From Lachnospiraceae bacterium (GTDB lineage: Bacteria; Bacillota_A; Clostridia; Lachnospirales; Lachnospiraceae): a stretch of 7,652 nucleotides of DNA. Numbering within the stretch: position 1 is the stretch's first letter; each line of letters opens with the position of its first letter. Made by a program: the position numbers and the translations under genes. This document shows, in pieces, positions 1 to 5,822 of the stretch. The notes below the pieces were generated by a model. That model saw only the letters and a list, made by a program, of their open reading frames with translations, was not told where the DNA came from and ran no database searches. The DNA lies in the NCBI GenBank assembly GCA_017960415.1, contig JAGCZE010000197.1, positions 1-7,652 on the forward strand. The letters are read 5' to 3'.

Positions 1-216
1 GCGGCAGCCCTTCTTGATCGCGATAGCGGCACCTACTGTGTAAGCCCACTTCGCATTTTCAAAACATATAGGCTGAATGCCCTCGATGAGCTTGTAAACA
101 TCGATTCCTGCAGCCATTGTAATATCTTTGCACTCTTCGATAGATGAGATGCCGTACTGCTTTAAAACAGCAAGAATCTGGGGCTCTCTTCTCTCATATG
201 ATTCAAATAATGACAT
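1..216 (-). CDS. GGGtGRT protein, N-terminal part (cut by left edge)
   Basis: The first 72 codons of a minus-strand gene lie here and the frame stays open to the left edge. The protein begins MSLFESYERREPQIL and continues with a segment reading AGIDVYKLIEGIQPICFENAKW, which I split as AGIDVYKLIEG and IQPICFENAKW. It then reads AYTVGAAIAIKKGCR. I recognise this as the start of the GGGtGRT family, about 330 residues long, named after a glycine-rich motif that would lie outside the window. The biochemical role of the family is not established. It is typically found beside a NifU/SufU-like scaffold gene in Clostridia, and exactly that gene lies 31 bases upstream. Visible cysteines are C29, C51 and C71; whether they bind metal is unknown. 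The ATG at 216 was chosen because AGGAGG lies 10 bases upstream of it. It is almost certainly co-transcribed with the scaffold gene from the promoter at 989-1017. Identification is by recall of the family, not by a search. Confidence 0.8.
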   Translation of the reverse strand, partial: MSLFESYERREPQILAVLKQYGISSIEECKDITMAAGIDVYKLIEGIQPICFENAKWAYTVGAAIAIKKGCR

Positions 217-247
217 AATGTTTTATCCTCCTATTCAACTCTTGCTA

Positions 248-940
248 TTATTCATGTCTGGGATCGATCAGCTTCGCAGCATCGGCAACTCTGCCGTACT
301 GGCCCGAAGCCTTCTTTAATGCTTCATTGGCATCCTCACCCTTTTTGATGAAATCCATCATCTTACCAAAGTTTACATACTTGTAACCGATGATCTCATC
401 ATTTTCATCAAGAGCGATATTTGTGATATAACCGTCTGTAAGCTCAAGGTATCTGGGTCCCTTCTCAAGTGTACCGTATGTGGTACCAACCATCGAACGA
501 TTGCCCTTTCCAAGGTCCTCAAGACCTGCACCGATCTGAAGACCGTCCTCTGAGAACGCGCTCTGGGTTCTGCCGTAAACGATCTGAAGGAACAGCTCTC
601 TCATCGCGGTATTGATAGCATCACATACCAGGTCGGTATTGAGTGCTTCAAGAACTGTAAGTCCGGGAAGGATCTCAGCTGCCATAGCTGCCGAGTGTGT
701 CATTCCTGAACATCCGATAGTCTCTACCAGAGCTTCCTGAATAATACCGTTCTTTACATTCAGAGACAGCTTGCAGGCTCCCTGCTGAGGTGCACACCAG
801 CCTATACCGTGAGTATAGCCCGATATATCCTCAACCTTCTTTGCCTTTACCCACTTTGCTTCTTCGGGGATAGGCGCAGCACCATGATGTACTCCCTGTG
901 TAACAGGGCACATGTTCTTAACTTCTGTTGAGTAAATCAT
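248..940 (-). CDS. Iron-sulfur cluster assembly scaffold protein (NifU/SufU-like, long form)
   Basis: A 230-residue cytoplasmic protein related to the NifU N-terminal/SufU scaffold family, which assembles [2Fe-2S] or [4Fe-4S] clusters on conserved cysteines before transfer to apoproteins. Visible features are C49 and C56 (WCAPQQGACKL), then the family signature around C77 (ETIGCSGMTHSAAMAAEIL) and C106 (DLVCDAINTAMREL). Another cysteine, C11, lies in the leader-like N-terminus. Typical SufU proteins have about 140-150 residues. This one has about 40 extra residues at the N-terminus and a C-terminal extension of about 70 residues ending LIDPRHE. That long form is the one that usually accompanies GGGtGRT genes. 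The ATG at 940 is preceded by AAGGAGG five bases upstream. The gene is first in an operon with the GGGtGRT gene. The client protein and cluster type cannot be read from the sequence. Confidence 0.87.
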   Translation of the reverse strand: MIYSTEVKNMCPVTQGVHHGAAPIPEEAKWVKAKKVEDISGYTHGIGWCAPQQGACKLSLNVKNGIIQEALVETIGCSGMTHSAAMAAEILPGLTVLEALNTDLVCDAINTAMRELFLQIVYGRTQSAFSEDGLQIGAGLEDLGKGNRSMVGTTYGTLEKGPRYLELTDGYITNIALDENDEIIGYKYVNFGKMMDFIKKGEDANEALKKASGQYGRVADAAKLIDPRHE

Positions 941-988
941 ATTTTCCTCCTTATGAGTTCATTTTGGATAGGATTTAAACCACCCACA

Positions 989-1017
989 ATAATAGCATAT
1001 ACATGCTAAATTATCAA
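989..1017 (-). promoter_or_regulatory. Sigma-A type promoter of the iron-sulfur operon
   Basis: On the minus strand a -35 box TTGATA (1012-1017) is followed by a 17-base spacer and a -10 box TATTAT (989-994). The -10 is preceded by TGC, giving an extended -10. Transcription should start near 982, leaving an untranslated leader of about 40 bases before the scaffold start at 940. The promoter lies directly after the stop codon of the upstream RyR-domain gene, with no terminator visible between them, so read-through from that gene may add to expression. Confidence 0.75.
993..1008. promoter_or_regulatory. Palindrome in promoter spacer, possible operator
   Basis: The inverted repeat TAGCAT-ATAC-ATGCTA has two perfect 6-base arms around a 4-base centre. 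It overlaps two bases of the -10 box (989-994) and fills most of the -10/-35 spacer of the iron-sulfur operon promoter. This position is typical for a repressor site that blocks RNA polymerase. No regulator is encoded in the window and the sequence does not match a binding site I know, so the operator role is inference. Confidence 0.4.
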
Positions 1018-1021
1018 GCAA

Positions 1022-3040
1022 TCAGGAGATATTTTTGTTACTGCTTGCTGTCGGCTTTTCCTGTTCGATGATCATAAACGGCAGGATATCGTACACTGCC
1101 GTCTTGCGTGTTACGGGATCCCGATTCAGGTTTTCCCAGTTTGCGATACAAGAATGTGTACGCCTTGTTGTATCCTTGGTTTTGCCGTTTTTTTGTACAG
1201 GCGCATATTTATACCCGTGGGTGATCATGTAAACGTTCCATCTTCTGTGTTCGGTCTTTTTCAGGAATTCGGAATCCTTTTCGACGCTATAGGCGCACCC
1301 TTTTTTGTCAAGCATCCATCTCTTGACCGACTGGTGAAGGGACTGGGCGATGGAAGACTCGCGTTTATAAAGCATCTGGTTCCATTGTGAATCTATGAGT
1401 TCCCGGTTGTTTTCAACTTCCTTCATGCATTTTCGGATGTCCTCACCGTCGGGAACATACTCCTGACCGTCCTTGGTATTATCGTAAATAAGGTCATAAA
1501 TCTTCCCATAGAGGCAGTTAAACTTTTTGGCATCATTAATGACAGTCGAATCCATCAGGTTCGTATAAGAGAATATATCGCTGTCCTGATCCACCGAAAT
1601 GAAATTGTAATTACTGCGTTTGTTCTCCTTATCATCCTGTTTGATGATATCCATCGAAAGGCCTTCCTTGGTTCTTACAATGATCGGAATATCGATCTTA
1701 TCGGATTTTTCCTGATTACCATTGTTTTTGCCAGTTCCGGCTTTATTATCCAAAGCCCCCGAAAGAAGTTCCATAACACTCAGGCTGGCCGACGAGATCG
1801 AATCATTGTCCGACGTCGCGATAACGAAATATGTGAACGGCATTTTTTCGTTGCAATCTTTTAACAGGTTGTTAAATGAGATCTTCTTCGCATCGGTCTC
1901 CCAGAAATGCATTTCAACATGACCGTCCATCTCAAACGGCTTCTCTTTAAAAACAAGCTTGTAGCCTTTCAGATTTTCATTGAAAGTATCCGGGAAACAT
2001 TCATTTTCAAGCAGTCCGGTGGTTGCTTCAAGAGCAAATTTCTTCATGAAGCCTCCGAGGATATCGCTCATCTTCCGGTCAAATACATCAACCCTGATAG
2101 TTGAGTCGGGAGAAAGAACAGACATATTCAGGCCCTGTATCAGCATATTCTGTCCGAAATCGCCAAAACCGATGATTCCCAGATGAACATCGGTATGTTC
2201 CCTGGATCTGTTTTCATGGATCTTGTGTTCCAGCAGCGTTTTATTGACTGTAACCTCTTTAATATTAATGATATTGACCGTAAAGAACCCGTTCTCGTGC
2301 AGTCCGTCAAACGCCCTGATCACCTCTGCGGTCACTTCATCCTCCGCACAGATATAAACCGGGTGCGATTCGATCTTATCGGCAGATTTCTTCATTATTT
2401 CAAGCAATTTGGAATAATTGGCAAGATTAGTAAGCCCGGCAGGGTCACACAGCAGTATCCCGTCGAACCGGCTGAATTTTTTCTTCTTATCAAGGTTCTC
2501 AAATACCTTCTCGATACTGGAATCATAGAGTTTGTTGACATCAACACCCGCTTTTATAAGCTCAACAATCTCCTTATCTTCTATCGTCCGGTCAACATAA
2601 GTGGTCACCCTGCATTCCTTGGAAATATTCTTCACAAATTGGTTATAATTTTCACCTTTTCCGATAACAAGGATCCTTGTCTTTTTCTTCTTCGATAATG
2701 CATTGCATATCCTTGCCCAGGTCTTTTCGGCCAGCGTAAGCAATAATGCTACGGTACAGAAAGGAGCAATAAGTACAGCAACCATATAAAGCACCGTGAG
2801 CACCGAAAGTCCCGCATATGCAAGCCCTGTGCTTTCTGATGCCTGCCAGAACCCGTATGCATCACTCAGTTTGATCTCGGTATTGACAGTATAAGCCTTG
2901 ATAGCATTTTCAATATTCAGGGCGATCCTGAGACCCTCATTTTCTGTATTGCCGTAATAAACCAGACCTTCTGTAACAAAGATCAGAAAAATAACGATAG
3001 AAATGATCCAGATCAGATCCCTATACTTTGTACGCTGCAT
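1022..3040 (-). CDS. Membrane-anchored double-Rossmann protein with C-terminal RyR domain
   Basis: A protein of about 672 residues. Residues 9-29 and roughly 72-103 are hydrophobic membrane segments separated by a polar loop of about 42 residues. A first Rossmann-like, TrkA-N-like domain begins RILVIGKGENYNQF (122-135) and contains FDGILLCDP (192-200). A second begins LGIIGFGDFGQNM (287-299) with a classic GxGxxG (G291, G293, G296) and an acidic D321 at the end of the next strand, as expected for NAD(H) binding. Residues 429-449 are a charged low-complexity linker. The C-terminus (about 594-657) matches the ryanodine-receptor repeat domain: EHRRW (597-601), GYKY (609-612), THSCIANW (628-635). 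The layout recalls channels with RCK/KTN gating domains, but no potassium filter (TVGYG type) is visible, so transport is unproven. Function is unknown; nucleotide or dinucleotide sensing at the membrane is the best inference. Start choice is uncertain. The ATG at 3040 has GGGGGA 10 bases upstream, while in-frame ATG 3058 and GTG 3076 lack a clear ribosome binding site. G+C looks lower than in the neighbouring genes. Confidence 0.8.
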   Translation of the reverse strand: MQRTKYRDLIWIISIVIFLIFVTEGLVYYGNTENEGLRIALNIENAIKAYTVNTEIKLSDAYGFWQASESTGLAYAGLSVLTVLYMVAVLIAPFCTVALLLTLAEKTWARICNALSKKKKTRILVIGKGENYNQFVKNISKECRVTTYVDRTIEDKEIVELIKAGVDVNKLYDSSIEKVFENLDKKKKFSRFDGILLCDPAGLTNLANYSKLLEIMKKSADKIESHPVYICAEDEVTAEVIRAFDGLHENGFFTVNIINIKEVTVNKTLLEHKIHENRSREHTDVHLGIIGFGDFGQNMLIQGLNMSVLSPDSTIRVDVFDRKMSDILGGFMKKFALEATTGLLENECFPDTFNENLKGYKLVFKEKPFEMDGHVEMHFWETDAKKISFNNLLKDCNEKMPFTYFVIATSDNDSISSASLSVMELLSGALDNKAGTGKNNGNQEKSDKIDIPIIVRTKEGLSMDIIKQDDKENKRSNYNFISVDQDSDIFSYTNLMDSTVINDAKKFNCLYGKIYDLIYDNTKDGQEYVPDGEDIRKCMKEVENNRELIDSQWNQMLYKRESSIAQSLHQSVKRWMLDKKGCAYSVEKDSEFLKKTEHRRWNVYMITHGYKYAPVQKNGKTKDTTRRTHSCIANWENLNRDPVTRKTAVYDILPFMIIEQEKPTASSNKNIS

Positions 3041-3080
3041 ATATCTTTTTTCCCCCATATTATCCGGAAATTTCACACAG

Positions 3081-3182
3081 ATAACCGGTTTTCTAGCATA
3101 ATTCTTCCGGTTATGGTATTAGCAACATGATAAAACTATATAATTTATGAAAGCCGTTTTTAATAGTATCACGCCGGTTTAT
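3081..3182. repeat. CCGGTT inverted and direct repeats in divergent intergenic region
   Basis: ATAACCGG (3081-3088) and CCGGTTAT (3107-3114) form a perfect 8-base inverted repeat with an 18-base spacer. The left arm also sits in the 8-base palindrome AACCGGTT (3083-3090). A third CCGGTT copy lies at 3174-3179. The repeats fall in the region upstream of the RyR-domain gene, where its promoter and 5' untranslated region must be. They could be regulator binding sites or an RNA hairpin in that gene's leader. I see no confident promoter for that gene here. Confidence 0.4.
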
Positions 3183-3192
3183 CGACGAATTA

Positions 3193-3212
3193 TTACATTA
3201 CCAATAGTGTAA
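3193..3212. promoter_or_regulatory. Near-palindrome between divergent genes, possible operator
   Basis: TTACATTA-CCAA-TAGTGTAA is an inverted repeat with 8-base arms, seven Watson-Crick pairs and one G-T pair, around a 4-base centre. It ends 16 bases upstream of the -35 box of the histidine phosphatase promoter. On the minus strand it overlaps TACACT, the possible -10 partner of a weak TTGTAA box 18 bases upstream, which might serve the RyR-domain gene. A regulator bound here could control both divergent genes; this is inference from position and symmetry only. Confidence 0.35.
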
Positions 3213-3228
3213 CATATACATACAGCAG

Positions 3229-3257
3229 TTTACAATCGTAAAGATAACAAATATAAT
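3229..3257 (+). promoter_or_regulatory. Near-consensus sigma-A promoter of the histidine phosphatase gene
   Basis: TTTACA (3229-3234), a 17-base spacer and a perfect TATAAT (3252-3257) make a strong housekeeping promoter. Transcription should start near 3264, about 27 bases before the ATG at 3291, so no room is left for a structured leader. Confidence 0.8.
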
Positions 3258-3290
3258 TGCTTTGTCAGTATTTATTACACGAGGCTAAAA

Positions 3291-3974
3291 ATGGATATAT
3301 ATCTTGCACGACACGGCACAACCGACTGGAATTCCCTGCACCTGATCCAGGGACGTACCGACATTCTTCTCGATGATAACGGGACTGCGATGGCCGCCCA
3401 ATCGGGAGAATACTTCAGATCCCATGATATAGTTTTCGACAGGGTATTTTCAAGCCCTTTGAAAAGAGCTTACGAAACGGCCCGTCTCCTGGCCGGGGAC
3501 TCTGCCTCCGTGATAACGGATAACAGGCTTACAGAACTGTGTTTCGGTTCATTTGAAGGACGCAATGTCTCGGAAATGCAGGCAGATGCGGGCTGTCCGT
3601 TCCGTTTCTTCAAGAGCGACCCCTTCAGATATAATCAGGAGGTTCTTCCTCTTGCTGCAACTGAGAGTCTCGATGCCCTGCTCGCAAAAACCGCGGATTT
3701 CATAAATGAAGTTATCGTCCCTCTTCTCAGATCCAATAATATCAAAAATGTGCTGATCTGCGGCCATGGAGCTCTTAACCGTGCCCTGATCATGAATTTT
3801 AAAGGCATCCGTGATCTGCATGAATTCTGGGGAAAGGGATTACAGCCAAACTGCGGTATAAATAAAATATCCTGCACATACAATGCTTCCGGAGAAGTCA
3901 TATATGATGTGCAGGATGAAAGCCTGATTCTGTATGATCCTGAAATCTTGAGCAAAACAACTGCCTTATTATAA
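3291..3974 (+). CDS. Histidine phosphatase family protein (phosphoglycerate mutase-like)
   Basis: A 227-residue cytoplasmic protein of the histidine phosphatase superfamily (branch 1), whose members transfer phosphate through a phosphohistidine. The signature LARHGTTDWN lies at 5-14, with R7 and the nucleophile H8, followed by QGRTDILLDDNG (20-31). Other catalytic-pocket residues are R59 in SSPLKRAYETARLL, E82 in TELCFGSFEGR and the second histidine H159 in VLICGHGALNR. Length is normal for the family. The substrate cannot be told: such proteins are often labelled phosphoglycerate mutase, alpha-ribazole phosphatase or broad phosphatase, and no cobalamin or glycolysis genes lie nearby. The ATG at 3291 has GAGG six bases upstream. 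The gene is single, diverges from the RyR-domain gene and converges on adenine deaminase. Its last codons lie inside an imperfect tandem repeat that continues past the stop. Confidence 0.88.
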   Translation: MDIYLARHGTTDWNSLHLIQGRTDILLDDNGTAMAAQSGEYFRSHDIVFDRVFSSPLKRAYETARLLAGDSASVITDNRLTELCFGSFEGRNVSEMQADAGCPFRFFKSDPFRYNQEVLPLAATESLDALLAKTADFINEVIVPLLRSNNIKNVLICGHGALNRALIMNFKGIRDLHEFWGKGLQPNCGINKISCTYNASGEVIYDVQDESLILYDPEILSKTTALL

Positions 3975-4036
3975 ACAATGACAATTTCAAACAACTGCCC
4001 TGCTGTAAATAAATAGCCGTAAAATAACTGCCTTGC
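3957..4036 (+). repeat. Imperfect 33-34 base tandem repeats over the phosphatase stop codon
   Basis: Three copies of a unit starting with AACTGCC(C/T)T occur at 3959, 3993 and 4026, so the period is 34 then 33 bases. The first 22 bases of units one (3957) and two (3991) agree at 17 positions and all five differences are transitions. The third unit matches over the first dozen bases. Unit one holds the final codons and the stop codon of the phosphatase gene, which suggests an old duplication of its 3' end. Confidence 0.5.
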
Positions 4037-4045
4037 CTTACAGCA

Positions 4046-4066
4046 AAACCGATACACGATCGGTTT
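4046..4066. terminator. Hairpin terminator shared by convergent genes
   Basis: AAACCGAT (4046-4053), loop ACACG and ATCGGTTT (4059-4066) form an 8-base stem. On the plus strand it is followed by a T-rich run (TTTATTTCT), and on the minus strand the stem ends in TTTT. It lies between the phosphatase and adenine deaminase genes, which point at each other, so it can end transcription from both sides. The adenine deaminase stop codon (4065-4067) overlaps the stem. Only half of the stem pairs are G-C and the T tracts are interrupted, so efficiency may be moderate. Confidence 0.6.
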
Positions 4067-5801
4067 ATTTCTCTATAGGCACATGTTTGAACAACTCTAC
4101 ATCGAACAGTCCCTTGTCAGTGATCTTGAGTTCGGGGATAACCGGCAGCGCCATGAAACACAGAGTCATGAACGGATCCGCGGTATCATTGATACAGAGC
4201 TGTTCTCTTGCGAGCTTGTCAAGTTCCTCTATCTTGTGTGCAACCTCTTCTCCGGGTCTGTCGGTCATGAGCCCGGCGATTTCGTGTGCCATACTGTCAA
4301 GGACCTTTCCGTAACTTACGATCACCATGCCGCCGCCGATCTTAGTCAGTGTGTTTACGGCAAGCTCCATATCGGTATCATTGTCGCCCGCGACAATGAT
4401 ATTATGTGAATCATGAGCCACACTTGTAGCGATCGCTCCGCCTTTGAGACCGAAGCCTTCAAGCAGCCCGATACCGACATTTCCGGTTCCGTGATGGCGT
4501 TCCACAACGGCGATCTTGACAATATCCTTCTCGTCACGTACCCAGTTGCCCTGATCATCGGTCTTTACATGCGCAGTGACGTTCTCGGTCACAACCGAAT
4601 ACGGTATCAGTTTGATGGTTTTAACAGTATCCGAGTTAAGGTGCATCTTCAGCCTTGCAGCCGAGAAATCTTTTACGTTGATCTTACTGCTGACATTCTT
4701 CGGCTCAACGTGAGGATCATGGGCAAGATATACGCCCTCATGCGCCGTAAGCTTTCCTTCGATCCACACTTCTTTTACACGCAGATCATCCAGATCGTCA
4801 AATAATATCAGATCCGCCCTGCGTCCGGGTGCCACGGCTCCCCTGTCCTTCAATCCGAAACAGGTAGCGGCATTGATCGTCGCCATACATATTGCCGTGA
4901 TCGGATCCAATCCCGCACCAACCGCAATCCTGATATTATTATCGATATGGCCTTCTTCAAGAAGACTTGCGGATTGTCTGTCATCGGTACAGAACAGGCA
5001 AAAACTGCCATTCTTCTCATTGATGGCCGGCAGAAGGTTCAAAACATCATGGCAGCTCGTGCCCTGCCGAAGCATGACATATACGCCTCTTCTGACACGG
5101 TCAATCAGATCTGCCGGAACAGCGCACTCATGCTCATTTCTGACTCCGGAAGCCGTATAGGTGTCAAGCCCGGTCCCGTCGAGTCCCGGACTGTGTCCGT
5201 CAACAATCTTACCGGCAATCTGCGCAACCATCAGCTTCTCGAGAATATCGTCATCGGCACTTAGGACACCGGGGAAATCCATGAGCTCACCGAGTCCGAG
5301 CACTCTGATATTATCAATTCTTTTGGCTATTTCATGGGCTTTCAGTATTGCACCTGAATTCTCAAAGGGAGTGCAGGGAACACATGACGGAAATTGAAGA
5401 AAAACCTGCAATGCAAGCTCTTCGGAAGCCTTCAGCATATAATCGAATCCGTCGAGTCCGCAGACATTGCATATCTCGTGAGGATCAGCAATGATCGTGG
5501 TCGTACCGTGCGGCACAACAAGCCGCGCGAATTCCGCAGGAGAAAGATGGCTTGATTCAATATGAACATGCCCGTCTATCAGTCCCGGCGCAACAAAGGC
5601 ACCCGCTGCATCATAATTCTCATGTGCCTCGGGAAAGCCCGGGCCGCCGAAGCCCGAAATGATGCCCTCCGCCACAAGTACATTTCCTTCGAATATTTCC
5701 TTGTTGAAGACATCGATTATCCTGCAGTTTTTGATGCACAGATCAGCGGCTTCCCTGCCTGCGGCAACATCGATCACACGCTTCAGACTTTTTTTGTCCA
5801 T
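4065..5801 (-). CDS. ade: Adenine deaminase
   Basis: A 578-residue cytoplasmic metalloenzyme of the amidohydrolase superfamily that hydrolyses adenine to hypoxanthine and ammonia for purine salvage. Length fits the family (about 577-590 residues). Metal-binding and catalytic motifs are in the expected order: GLIDGHVHIESSH (73-85) with H78 and H80, IIADPHEI (103-110) with H108 and E109, GLGELMDFPGVL (169-180), DGHSPGL (201-207) with H203, and CTDDR (271-275). GRRADLILFDDL (327-338) leads out of the barrel domain into the C-terminal adenine deaminase domain, which contains AVVERHHGTGNVGIG and ATSVAHDSHNIIVAGDND. The ATG at 5801 has GGAGG four bases upstream, a short spacing. The gene follows the purine permease by 21 bases and is surely its operon partner. 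I see no frameshift or missing motif. Confidence 0.95.
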   Translation of the reverse strand: MDKKSLKRVIDVAAGREAADLCIKNCRIIDVFNKEIFEGNVLVAEGIISGFGGPGFPEAHENYDAAGAFVAPGLIDGHVHIESSHLSPAEFARLVVPHGTTTIIADPHEICNVCGLDGFDYMLKASEELALQVFLQFPSCVPCTPFENSGAILKAHEIAKRIDNIRVLGLGELMDFPGVLSADDDILEKLMVAQIAGKIVDGHSPGLDGTGLDTYTASGVRNEHECAVPADLIDRVRRGVYVMLRQGTSCHDVLNLLPAINEKNGSFCLFCTDDRQSASLLEEGHIDNNIRIAVGAGLDPITAICMATINAATCFGLKDRGAVAPGRRADLILFDDLDDLRVKEVWIEGKLTAHEGVYLAHDPHVEPKNVSSKINVKDFSAARLKMHLNSDTVKTIKLIPYSVVTENVTAHVKTDDQGNWVRDEKDIVKIAVVERHHGTGNVGIGLLEGFGLKGGAIATSVAHDSHNIIVAGDNDTDMELAVNTLTKIGGGMVIVSYGKVLDSMAHEIAGLMTDRPGEEVAHKIEELDKLAREQLCINDTADPFMTLCFMALPVIPELKITDKGLFDVELFKHVPIEK

Positions 5802-5822
5802 ACACCCTCCGTGTTTCTCAGA

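Noticed and set aside
128..319. A 63-codon plus-strand frame across the gap between the scaffold and GGGtGRT genes
   Set aside because: It is antisense to both well supported genes and has no independent support.
2183..2698. A 171-codon open frame on the plus strand
   Set aside because: It lies wholly antisense to the RyR-domain gene, has no ribosome binding site I can see and no recognisable domain; the minus-strand frame carries clear motifs.
1022..3040. Potassium channel call for the RyR-domain protein
   Set aside because: Two membrane helices plus RCK-like domains would fit, but the loop between the helices has no TVGYG-type filter, so the sequence does not support a potassium channel.
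4001..4045. TGCTGTAA / TTACAGCA inverted repeat upstream of the terminator
   Set aside because: The 8-base arms are 29 bases apart and overlap the tandem repeat units, so a stable hairpin is doubtful and no T tract follows.
3635..4057. A 140-codon minus-strand frame over the phosphatase gene
   Set aside because: It is antisense to the well supported histidine phosphatase and its product looks like no known family.
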